Under the pieces are notes generated by a model, which saw only the letters and a list, made by a program, of their open reading frames with translations, was not told the DNA's origin and did no database searches. Below are positions 9,386-19,100 of a stretch of 64,000 nucleotides of DNA, piece after piece. The stretch spans positions 496,001 through 560,000 of the forward strand of contig NC_042508.1 of NCBI RefSeq assembly GCF_003054445.1. Direction: 5' to 3'. Origin of the DNA: Pichia kudriavzevii (taxonomy: Eukaryota; Ascomycota; Pichiomycetes; Pichiales; Pichiaceae). The stretch's first letter is position 1, and each line of letters starts with the position of its first letter. A program made the translations under genes and the position numbers.

Positions 9386-12300
9386 TTACACATGACGTTT
9401 TTTGCGGCTTTTAGTCCCTCCTCTAGCACCTCCACTGCTTTTACCCTTTCCGGTACCTGTAGTACGGCCTCTCTTTTTGCTTCCGGCCTCGTGCTCTCGC
9501 ACAATGGAGCCAAGAAGTGTTTGACATCTACGGCCAATCTCTTGTGCACTTCGACTTTGTAACCAAAAGTTCATTTCAATAACAGGATCGTTCCCGTATT
9601 GGATTTCATTGAAGATCTGCTCGTAAATGTCTTCTCTGTCAATACCTAGTCGCAACATCTGGATTACCAACCACCGATCTTCAACCTCACTCCATTCTCT
9701 TTTGGCAATGGTGGTGTATGGAACCTTGATCTCCATATCCCTCATTGGATAATCGTAGCTTGCAACTTTCCATCTTAAAACTTCCCGCTGAACATTCATC
9801 TTACGCAACTTATCCTCACCGGCCTCAATCTGTCCAATATAACGTTCATAATTTTCAATGTCTCTGAAACTCTCCCAGAATTTTTCAGCATATTTCTTAA
9901 CCTCTTCGTATGTTTTCTCTGGCATTTCTTTAGCAATACTAGCAATATCATACCTACCGTGCTTGACATTGGCACTGATAAAGCTGAAGAAATCACGTCT
10001 TGAGAAATTGCCATATCCTTGAGCCAAATACTCCTTCTTCAGTTGTTTCTCCTCCTCGCTCAATGGCCTTGCATGGTCAATAAAAGCCTGCTCTAATTGA
10101 AGATCTTCATTACTTTTATTTTTTTCAGCTTTGGCCTTGATCTTATAAACCCTTTTATAATAGGCCCATTCTAATTCGTACAAATAATGCAATTCTTCCG
10201 GATAAAACTGATGATCATACAAATTCATATGTTTCGGTTGTCTGAGTTCGTTTTCATCACCCGTGCCCTGGTGACTTCCATTGCTGTTAAGGTTAGTTTG
10301 TCTACCACCGGTTTGTAAAACTTCACGGTAGTACCCATCGACAGAATAATTTCCCTTTCTTTCCCTTTTCGCCAATGAGATCCAGTTAAAGGCCTCTCCA
10401 TCGACTCCTGCCAAACCCTTTACTTCTTTCTTCTGAAAGTTCTTCCCATTCCATTCGTAGACAGAATCGTTGTTGCTGCTAAAGTTTTGCAAGTCATCTA
10501 AACCAAGCTTGGAAAATTTACTCTTCAACTCCCCGGTTTTTTCTTGTGATTTCATTAAAATCTTCTCCAACTCGTCATCGTCAATCTCGTGCTTCTCATT
10601 TCCTTCTTCCTTGATTTGTGCACTCATAAGCATGTCTGCTGCTCCATGCTGAATCATGTTTAATAATTCATCTTTATTACTTGCAACAGATTTCTTTTCT
10701 TGACCTGCATTCAAACCAGTTCTGCCTTGTTGGATAACTAGCTGATCTAATCTTAACTTTTGGGAAGCCCTTTCCAAAACTTTCTCTTCAATTGCATTTT
10801 CTGTCACAAAACGGAAGACTTTAACCTGTTTCTTTTGGCCAATTCTATGTGCTCTATCCATCGCTTGCAAGTCAGCTTGCGGATTCCAGTCAGAATCATA
10901 TAAAACGACAACATCTGCACTGGTTAGATTAATTCCTAAACCACCCGCTCTTGTAGTCAACAAGAATACAAACTTATCACTATCTGGCTTGTTGTATTCG
11001 TCAATTGCAACTATTCTCTCCGTATGCTCAGTTTGGCCATCGATCCTACAGTACCCAAAATTACGGAAGACACAATAGTCTTCCAAGATATCCAACATAC
11101 GACTCATTTGCGAAAAAATCAAAACTCTTGAGCCTTGTTCACCGAGCCTTTTCAATAATTTATCTAAGACGAGCATCTTTTGTGAATTATAGACCAAGTG
11201 TTCATCGGTAGTGTATGGTGGACCCGGCTCCGCCCCATCAAATAAATAAGGATGGTTACAACACTTTCTTAATTGCATAACAATGTTAAGCAACCTAGTT
11301 TTTGACTCCTTCTTGTTTGCACCATTGACCGCATCGATATCTTTTTCAAGAATTGACTGATACCATTTCCTTTGCATCGGCGTCATACCAACATAAACAT
11401 TTAATTCCTGTTTTGGTAGTAGAGATTTTTCCACCTCGTTTTTAATACGTCTGAGTAAAAACGGTTTTAAGACTTGATGTAATTGCTGAACAACTTTATC
11501 TTGGTCGTTTGTTGACTCGTTAGAATCACTACCAGTTTCATCATTGGAAAACCACTCATCAAATGTGCTAGAATCCGAGAAAACATCAGGAAGAAGGAAA
11601 TTCAATAACGCCCATAATTCATGCAAATTATTTTGTAATGGAGTACCGGTAATCAACAATCTGTTTTTAGAATGAAACATCCTAATAATCTGCGACAATA
11701 AAGAATCTTCATTTTTCAATCTATGCGCTTCATCAACAACAATATATTGCCAGTTGATTTTTCTCAGTACTGCCTTTTCTCTAATGACTATCTCGTACGA
11801 GGAAATGAGAACATCAAATTGACAATTACTGATATTGTCCTTAATAATTTGATTTCTGGCCTCCTGGTCTCCAGTCAAGACACACGTCCTAACTTCAGGC
11901 GTCCATTTGGCAAATTCTCTTTGCCAATTTTCCAATGTGGATTTTGGTACAATAACAATGTGGGGGCCCCTGATATTTTTAACATATCTGAGGTACCCCA
12001 AAAATGAAATGGTTTGCAATGTTTTACCCAATCCCATCTCGTCAGCTAAAATACCAGAAAGGTCATTGGTGTTCAACGAGACCAACCAATTTAGACCCTG
12101 AATTTGGTATGGTCTCAGTGAACCATTGATATACTTAGGAGACTTAGAGAACTCATAACCAGAATCAGTGAATTCACCTTCAAGCTCCAATACTTGGACT
12201 TTTGGATCAATTTCGGTCTCCTCACTTCTCATCAATTCTGCATCTTCTTCCTTTTCAGTTCTACGTCTTCTGTGGTCTGTCCCACGTCCGTTTGATTGTT

Positions 12301-12601
12301 TATTATCGGGATCATCCTTTTCAATCAGTTCTAAAACCTTGGAAAAATTTTCATCCTTTGCAGCCTTAACTTTTAGAAAATGTTTGAATAGTGGTGTCAA
12401 GGAGAGTAAATATTTAAACCTATTAGCAGTAGCTTGAACATCAAACTTTTTCTTGTCATCTTCCACAAAATAATGTTCTTTCAAGCTTTGAAAATCACGG
12501 ATTTCAGATCCTTTGAAACCTGGGTAATCCTGTAGTCCAGCTCTATATTGGGCCAAGGGATCCTGTACCTCTTCAATCCCGCTGTTTTCAACCTGCGTCA
12601 T
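9386..12601 (-). CDS. ISW1: ISWI-family chromatin remodelling ATPase Isw1
   Basis: A 1071-residue ISWI ATPase that spaces nucleosomes. The Snf2 core runs from about residue 150 to 620 with DEMGLGKT, DEAHRLKN, TGTPLQNNLHELWALLNFLL and the IGQ form of motif VI (DRAHRIGQKKQVKVFRFV). HAND, SANT and SLIDE domains follow (FYPEELHYLYELEWAYYKR to EIGRRCQTLL), then a basic Gly/Lys tail. LTSADVVVLYDSDWN and the HGAADM stretch match Isw1 better than Isw2. Ten codons upstream require a TTG start, so the ATG before TQVENSGIEE is used. It lies directly upstream of GPX2, the same neighbour as in S. cerevisiae. With RDH54 it makes two Snf2 ATPases within 13 kb, but they belong to different subfamilies. Confidence 0.93.
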   Translation of the reverse strand: MTQVENSGIEEVQDPLAQYRAGLQDYPGFKGSEIRDFQSLKEHYFVEDDKKKFDVQATANRFKYLLSLTPLFKHFLKVKAAKDENFSKVLELIEKDDPDNKQSNGRGTDHRRRRTEKEEDAELMRSEETEIDPKVQVLELEGEFTDSGYEFSKSPKYINGSLRPYQIQGLNWLVSLNTNDLSGILADEMGLGKTLQTISFLGYLRYVKNIRGPHIVIVPKSTLENWQREFAKWTPEVRTCVLTGDQEARNQIIKDNISNCQFDVLISSYEIVIREKAVLRKINWQYIVVDEAHRLKNEDSLLSQIIRMFHSKNRLLITGTPLQNNLHELWALLNFLLPDVFSDSSTFDEWFSNDETGSDSNESTNDQDKVVQQLHQVLKPFLLRRIKNEVEKSLLPKQELNVYVGMTPMQRKWYQSILEKDIDAVNGANKKESKTRLLNIVMQLRKCCNHPYLFDGAEPGPPYTTDEHLVYNSQKMLVLDKLLKRLGEQGSRVLIFSQMSRMLDILEDYCVFRNFGYCRIDGQTEHTERIVAIDEYNKPDSDKFVFLLTTRAGGLGINLTSADVVVLYDSDWNPQADLQAMDRAHRIGQKKQVKVFRFVTENAIEEKVLERASQKLRLDQLVIQQGRTGLNAGQEKKSVASNKDELLNMIQHGAADMLMSAQIKEEGNEKHEIDDDELEKILMKSQEKTGELKSKFSKLGLDDLQNFSSNNDSVYEWNGKNFQKKEVKGLAGVDGEAFNWISLAKRERKGNYSVDGYYREVLQTGGRQTNLNSNGSHQGTGDENELRQPKHMNLYDHQFYPEELHYLYELEWAYYKRVYKIKAKAEKNKSNEDLQLEQAFIDHARPLSEEEKQLKKEYLAQGYGNFSRRDFFSFISANVKHGRYDIASIAKEMPEKTYEEVKKYAEKFWESFRDIENYERYIGQIEAGEDKLRKMNVQREVLRWKVASYDYPMRDMEIKVPYTTIAKREWSEVEDRWLVIQMLRLGIDREDIYEQIFNEIQYGNDPVIEMNFWLQSRSAQEIGRRCQTLLGSIVREHEAGSKKRGRTTGTGKGKSSGGARGGTKSRKKRHV

Positions 12602-12821
12602 TGCTAGTTCAGTAGAGTCTTGATGCAACAAGAAGCAGGAAACACTATATTGTGGAAGTTACAAGGGATGAAATGTAAAATGGATAAAGAGCGCACTGAG
12701 CAATTCATAGTCGACACGAAAAAAAAAAGAAGGAGATCAAGAACACGTTTTTGCGAATGCGCTTAAGCTACTCTCATATTCTGTAATTATATAATACATA
12801 ACTATTAGTACAACGTTCCAA

Positions 12822-14459
12822 CTAAGAGATATGCCCAAGATAATTCCTTATCTTATAGTCGATATGGACAAAACATCTGTTTACATATGGTAATGTTTCT
12901 ATTGCGTATTGGAGTGATTCACCTAGATCATGACAGTCTTTCAAAGACATTTTAGAGTTCCGCAAAACAATGTCTACTTCAACGTTGACCAAGTCGCCAA
13001 CGTGGTACATTCGGTAATTTTTAATACCTTCAATTTCCTCTGAGAACCTTGCAACCATGTATAGGACTTGTTGGTAATTTTTCTTACTTGCATGTGAACC
13101 GCTTAGATGATCGATATGTTCAAAAGTAATTGCAGCCCATTGGGAAATAACGTAAATACATAACAGAGACGCCCCCAAGGAATCGATCCACCATACTCTG
13201 AGCACAAGACTCAGAACCGGAAAGAGAAGGGAAAAAATGTTGAAGACTATGTCAGTCTTAGCATCTTCAACTAACGCCTGAACCGAAGAATTCTTAACAG
13301 ACTTACAAAGCAGATATGCAACAATTTTTGAAGTTATAGTTGACACCATAATAATAATTGCAGTCATGGAAATTCTGGTAACTTCGTGTGGAGAGCCAAG
13401 ATCAACGAGTTCCTTGATTGACTCTATTAAAACTTGAGAAAAGGATAGGATCATAAGCACAGAAAACACCAAAACACCAATCGGCTCCAACTGCTTCCGA
13501 CCAACAGGAAATTTTGTTGATTGTTTTGCCGCATATTTGTTTGAGATGAAGATAATCATTGTGGATAGAAAATCAAGTGAAGAGTCAACTAGAGATGCTA
13601 TAAGTGACATGGAATCACTCAAATAGACCGCAACAATCTTGCCTACTAGCAAAATCACATTAAGAACAAAATTGAAATATATAGCATAAAGCACCACATT
13701 TGAACTAGGATGATCACCGTAGCCTAGTATTTTAGCTCCCTCAATATCGATGTTACCAGGGACGGCAGATATGTTGATATGTTTCCTACCACTTGAATTG
13801 GTCGTTCCATTGGATGACTTCTTCATCATTTTCAACGATGTTATTGGAAGAGTCAATCGTTCACTCTTCACGTCCACTTCAATTGGATTCTCATTTTCCA
13901 GTCCACTGTCAGAATCCTCCTCACTTGTGTTGGATGACGTGTTATCTGCATAGCTCTGGACCATATCAAACTGCACGCCTGTATCCAATAGTAGATCTAT
14001 ATCTTCATAGCATTCAATCAATTCGTTTTGTTCTTTGTAAAACTCTCTAACTTTGGAGTTCTTTATCAGCTTTGAATCCGTATCGACTTTATAGCTTCCC
14101 CAATCAACACGCTTTCCCATTTTCCCAATTAACTTGAAAGGACGAAGCGATTTTAACGAACCAACCCGTTCAATCAATCGATCGAAATCGTTACCGGGGA
14201 CTACACTCAATCTCCTGTTTGCCTGCATCGGATTGTTCACGCTAATAGGCACAACAAGATCCCTGTTAGGCTTTAAATAGTCACAGAAGGTCCTGGAACG
14301 ATGCAACATTGGTGCTAGTTCGACATCACTAAGATGTCTTGCTCCTGGTTTGTAAGCTGCTGGACTCTCTGGCGGGTACACTTCATCACCTTGTGTCTCT
14401 GTGATGTATCGAAACAGAGGGTCCCCCTGTTTGAAAAATGGCGTTTTATCAGATGACAT
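12822..14459 (-). CDS. cation diffusion facilitator transporter, DxxxD (manganese-like) type
   Basis: A 545-residue CDF-family metal/proton antiporter. A long hydrophilic N-terminus (about 250 residues, with an acidic Ser-rich stretch) precedes about six membrane helices and a C-terminal cytoplasmic domain (GIKNYRMYHVGDLVNVEVDI). Metal-site residues are visible: DSSLD in TM2 (Asp292, Asp296) and DAKTD in TM5 (Asp399, Asp403). Zinc-type CDFs usually have HxxxD at these sites, while DxxxD marks the manganese-type group known from plants. Substrate is therefore inferred as Mn2+ or perhaps Fe2+. It is not MMT1/2, MSC2, ZRC1 or ZRG17. No S. cerevisiae counterpart comes to mind, so no symbol is given. 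Its promoter is shared with NBP35. Confidence 0.85.
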   Translation of the reverse strand: MSSDKTPFFKQGDPLFRYITETQGDEVYPPESPAAYKPGARHLSDVELAPMLHRSRTFCDYLKPNRDLVVPISVNNPMQANRRLSVVPGNDFDRLIERVGSLKSLRPFKLIGKMGKRVDWGSYKVDTDSKLIKNSKVREFYKEQNELIECYEDIDLLLDTGVQFDMVQSYADNTSSNTSEEDSDSGLENENPIEVDVKSERLTLPITSLKMMKKSSNGTTNSSGRKHINISAVPGNIDIEGAKILGYGDHPSSNVVLYAIYFNFVLNVILLVGKIVAVYLSDSMSLIASLVDSSLDFLSTMIIFISNKYAAKQSTKFPVGRKQLEPIGVLVFSVLMILSFSQVLIESIKELVDLGSPHEVTRISMTAIIIMVSTITSKIVAYLLCKSVKNSSVQALVEDAKTDIVFNIFSLLFPVLSLVLRVWWIDSLGASLLCIYVISQWAAITFEHIDHLSGSHASKKNYQQVLYMVARFSEEIEGIKNYRMYHVGDLVNVEVDIVLRNSKMSLKDCHDLGESLQYAIETLPYVNRCFVHIDYKIRNYLGHIS

Positions 14460-15048
14460 GTCTACTTACAACCCACATCAAAAAAAAAAAAAACATCAAA
14501 TACCCAACTGCAAAGGGGAAAGAGTTGATCTAGTTTGTACACAATCTACACTCCCTTTGGTTTCTGCCTCATGGAATGCCAATTTGCACTAAGAAGGCGA
14601 GTTTCTAGAAAATCCGACAACTCCGAACCATGACTCACACAGTAACCGCAACTCTAAACTGCTATACTGTGTATATCCAACAACTCTTAGTCGACATGAT
14701 TCAACATCAGAGCTGCGTTGTCTCCCTGCAGGTATACTTTAATTACACCCTATTACACATATACAAGTACCCATTAATGTGATGTTGTGTTTACATCTGT
14801 TCATAAAGAGTGTGGCGCATATTCCTTTTTTCTTTTTTTTTTTTTTTTTTTTTGGATTGATCCACGTGATTTTATGTTTTGCGCAGCACTAAGAATTCTA
14901 GTGATGATAGAAGACCAGAAGATGGAACACAGTAATTGATTTGTAATCGACAGCAACGTCTAGGTATCTGACCTGTAACTATTTTTGTTCAAGCTTGAAA
15001 CACCAGTAGAACGACCAAAGAGGAACGTCAATTGTAGGAACGGTGGAA
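14460..15048. promoter_or_regulatory. divergent promoter region between the CDF transporter and NBP35
   Basis: A 589-nt spacer read outward in both directions. Direct sequence matches are TGACTCA (Gcn4/AP-1 core) at 14631-14637, GTGGCGCA at 14812-14819 (fits the Crz1 calcineurin-response consensus GNGGCKCA), a 21-nt T run at 14833-14853, and CACGTG (Cbf1/Pho4 E-box) at 14863-14868. The T run is probably a nucleosome-excluding element. Factor assignments are by motif only. No tRNA A/B boxes or open frame of note. Confidence 0.45.
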
Positions 15049-16047
15049 ATGGCAGAAATACAGACACCGCCACCTGAAGACATGGCAAATAAGGGGAAGT
15101 TATCTGACCTGAATGCGCCAGAACCAGAGCATTGCCCTGGCCCTACCTCTGAGAAGGCCGGCCAAGGTGACGCGTGCCAAACCTGTGATAACAAGGAGAT
15201 ATGCACATCTTTGCCAAAAGGTCCGGACCCGGACATACCGTTAATCTCGAAGCGATTGTCCAGTATCAAACATAAGATTTTGGTGTTGTCAGGTAAAGGT
15301 GGGGTTGGGAAGTCGACTTTTACCTCAATGTTATGTTGGGCATTGGCCTCGGACGACGATTTAGAAATAGGGGCCATGGATCTAGATATCTGTGGCCCTT
15401 CTTTACCCAAGATGCTAGGTGCTTCCCTGAAGGAGTCAGTTCATGCGTCGAATTCGGGTTGGTCTCCCGTTTATATCGCAGATAACCTTGGTATGATGTC
15501 GATCCAGTTCATGTTGCCGTCGGAGGATTCTGCAGTCATTTGGAGAGGCTCGAAGAAAACATCATTAATCAAGCAATTCTTGAAGGATGTTGATTGGGGG
15601 TCGTTGGATTACCTTGTTATAGACACACCTCCAGGCACAACCGACGAGCACCTCAGTGTTACAAATTATATGAAAGAAGTGGGTATAGATGGTGCTTTGA
15701 TAGTGACAACTCCGCAGGAAGTTGCTTTATTAGACGTCAGAAAGGAGATAGATTTCTGTAGGAAGGCTGGAATCAAAATCTTGGGTATTGTTGAAAACAT
15801 GTCTGGATTTGTCTGTCCCAACTGCAGTGGTGAATCTCAGATCTTCAAACCAACCACAGGAGGAGGGGAAAAGTTAGCCAAAGATCTCAATATCAAGTTT
15901 CTTGGAAGTGTCCCTTTGGATCCACGAATTGGGAAATCATGCGACAATGGGGAATGTTTCTTTGATTTATACCCAAATAGCCCTGCATCCGATGCTATCC
16001 TCGATGTTGTTGAGTCGCTGAGGGACGAGATAGAAGGACCAGTGTGA
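15049..16047 (+). CDS. NBP35: cytosolic Fe-S scaffold P-loop ATPase Nbp35
   Basis: A 332-residue Mrp/NBP35 ATPase that, with Cfd1, assembles [4Fe-4S] clusters for cytosolic and nuclear proteins. The diagnostic N-terminal ferredoxin-like Cys motif is exact: C-x13-C-x2-C-x5-C (from EHCPGP to NKEIC). The deviant Walker A is VLSGKGGVGKSTF, followed by DLDICGPS and DTPPGTTDEHL. The C-terminal bridging CxxC is in GFVCPNCSGES. Cfd1 lacks the N-terminal Cys motif, so the assignment is firm. The open frame starts two codons earlier with GTG; the ATG before AEIQTPPPED is the likely start. It faces NUP145 tail to tail with about 90 nt between stops, the same arrangement as in S. cerevisiae. Confidence 0.96.
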   Translation: MAEIQTPPPEDMANKGKLSDLNAPEPEHCPGPTSEKAGQGDACQTCDNKEICTSLPKGPDPDIPLISKRLSSIKHKILVLSGKGGVGKSTFTSMLCWALASDDDLEIGAMDLDICGPSLPKMLGASLKESVHASNSGWSPVYIADNLGMMSIQFMLPSEDSAVIWRGSKKTSLIKQFLKDVDWGSLDYLVIDTPPGTTDEHLSVTNYMKEVGIDGALIVTTPQEVALLDVRKEIDFCRKAGIKILGIVENMSGFVCPNCSGESQIFKPTTGGGEKLAKDLNIKFLGSVPLDPRIGKSCDNGECFFDLYPNSPASDAILDVVESLRDEIEGPV

Positions 16048-16139
16048 TTATATACTGCTATAGATGAATTGTTTATGTATATTATTTTATATTGTGGGCT
16101 TACACACCTGAATAGGAAAACACCTAGAAAGGGATTTTT

Positions 16140-19100
16140 TCAATCTGTCGTTAGCATCCTATTGTCTAAGTTTTCATCAAACTTGGCTTCAAGATAATTC
16201 TTCTCGCTTTCAGGAAGTTCTAGTCGTAGTACTTGCTCCCTATCACAACCAAGATCTTCCTTAAATACAACTCTGAGCAATCTCCTAATCATGATTGTTT
16301 TGGCAATTTTGACTTTTGGTGTGTAATTTTGTAGTGAGGACATGCCACTTAGAATGCTTTGGTATAGTTTTTTCAACTCTGCTTGTTTTTCACCATACTC
16401 TTCGTCTTCATAATTGATACCATTTGAAAGGTCCACAAAATCAATATAATCACCATATACACCAGCTCCAATCTTAAACTCGGACAGCGTCGAGAATTCC
16501 TCGATTAAAAGACGTAGCCTTTTTATCTCACTAGTAATATTTCCAATGATTACTGATGGTGCAACTTCGGCTAACAACAATTTGTGTGCTTCTCGGATAT
16601 CTTCAGCAACCAGTAATTCAACTGTACTTTTGTAATATTGTTTTTGGTTTTTGAACTCGACGGATCTAGCTTGATGTAATAACCGTAACGGTATACGTAA
16701 CCTTTGATTGATCTCATGTAGCTTGCTATCATCTTCAAGAAAGCCGAATTTGGTAACATTACCATTGAGTAGCTTGGTTAGAAGATCTTTGGCTTTTCTG
16801 TCATCAGTTAAATGTTCTATCACGAATGCAGCTTCCATTACCATTTCCTGCTTTTCAAGTTTTTCCGCAAATTTAACCACAATATCATCAAATTCGGCGT
16901 TGTCATACTTGATAAGGGGTTTCAAGTGCTTCATTAATAAAAAGGCCAACTCAACTTCAAATGTTTCCACTCTCTTTCTCTCATCTATCATCTTCAAAGA
17001 CGAAAAATACATCTGATACAAGGGATTCTCAGATATACCTGAATTCTCCGCAAATTCAACTAGTTTTCGAATTGTTTCCTTGATACTAGAACCTGTTTCA
17101 TAACGCACCATGAGAGAGAGTACTATTGGCCAAGATAAACCATCTAAATGATTGATATATTCTTTGCTTAAAATATCTCCCTTGAGAATTTTGAAAACCT
17201 TAAGGACTCCAGAAGGAATCAAGTTAAGAGAGCCACTCATTTTCCAAGATTCTAACTGAGAAGTAGCCAATTTACTGACCCCAGCATCACTTGAGTCAAG
17301 CATTGTAAGAAGAACGGCAAGATGATTGTTCTTGGTATTTATAGCATATTGAATAGCATCTGATATCTTTCCTTGACAAATGAAGTTGAATACTCTTTCA
17401 CTTGGATTCCTAGCAGTATTGGTTTTCTCCACTTCTGTATCAACATCGAGAAATTCTAGATTCTGCAAAAAGTCACAGAAAAGTTCTCTTTTCTTCAAAT
17501 CCAGAACATAGCTCAACTTCGATGGTTTATTAAGACAGGTATTCCTTAAATTGTCAGTTAAAAAACTCTCCAAGAAACCACGATCGTAAAGAATAGAAAG
17601 CAGTTCCCATATTTTAAAGTTACTAGAGTTTTCAAAACTGGCCATTGGGATTTTTAAGGAGATCTCATCTTTAACAATGACTCTTGGTAATTCGTCTAAC
17701 TCTCTAACATCAAATGCACTTACAACCATCTCCTCTTGCAAACAGCTTTTATATTGACTTGCGTTTTCAAAAGAAACAGGAGGAACATTAGCAGCTTTTG
17801 GTATGTCTGCTGCATTCTCTTTGCCAAAAATTAGGTCTCCCACGTTTTTCGGGTCAAGATTAACATTATATTTTTGGTTCAAGTTTTTATTGAAAGCAGA
17901 GAAAAAACCATTGGATAATTTGAGTTGTTCATCCCAGTTATCACTGGTGGCTAACTCGGTCCTTGGGTTCAAAAAATCAGCATCAATATCATCAACCTCA
18001 GGTTCATATGCACGAACTTCAACTAACTGGTCAATATCGGTGACATTAGAATTGAGAAGAGCCATGTTATTTGCATTTTGATCATCCTTTTCCAATGTAG
18101 CTGGTACGAGAGAATCTGGAATTTTATCATTATCATCATTCTGCTCTTCCAAAATCAATTCTTCTTCATTTTCCGAGTGTATTTCATCTTCATCTGTTTT
18201 CAATTCACCTGGGACCACTAGGCCAAAATCCGATTTCTGTTTTTTCCAGCTATCACCAGGCTGGCCATATCCTGCTATTTTCTCTAAAGCATTTATTTGT
18301 AGCTCATTTTTTCTTTTTTCACTAAGTGACTCTTGTGTTTGCTGTCTTTTCCACTTAGCGACGATCTCTGGGTCATCATCCTCTTCATCAACAATACCCC
18401 AAATAGAGAAATGTTCAACTTCAAAGACATAGTTACCGCTGGTAGGATCAAAGCTTATAAATTTCATACCATGTGTTGACTTGAGTCTTTGGACATGTCT
18501 TTCTAGTAATTCATGGTTTGGATGTTGGATATCATACTTACGAGGAAAAACCTTTTCTAGGGTAACAACAGCAGGAACATTTAAACCATTACCTTCTTGT
18601 GGTTTATTAGCTTCGTCAGGATACACTTGTAATGTACGATTCTGGAAAATGATGGTCTTACCTAGAAGAGTATCCCACTTACCTTGAAACTCCGTCAGGT
18701 CAACAGGATATTTAAACATTACATTACCAAAACCTTTTCTACCAACACAGAAATTTTCAACGCGGGTCAACTCTAATGATGATAGTTTGGATATCTCCTC
18801 AATTGACGGGTTGGACCAATAGTATGAATCATCAGCCTTCTCAGGTTTACCCTCTTTCGATGAAAACATCTGTTCCGACAATGGTTTCGAAAATGTTAAA
18901 TTATCATTATCAGTAGACTTATTTGCCAATTCATTTTGAGTTTTCATACGTTTTGAAGGAGGAGTCAATGAATCAATGACAACCTTACTTGCGTTTTGTG
19001 TTTGTTGAAGGAACTTACTGCGTAAATCTTTACGTCTAGATAATAAAACATCATTTGGATCAATTTCTTTGTAGTTAGCATAGGTACTTCTAGGTTTTTT

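Noticed and set aside
321-12601. RDH54 and ISW1 as a local gene duplication
   Set aside because: Both are Snf2 ATPases, but motif VI (DGQ versus IGQ) and accessory domains place them in different ancient subfamilies.
14870-14880. TTTTATGTTTT, an exact match to the S. cerevisiae ARS consensus
   Set aside because: Short AT-rich match; origins in other yeast families use different sequences, so it is not evidence of an origin.
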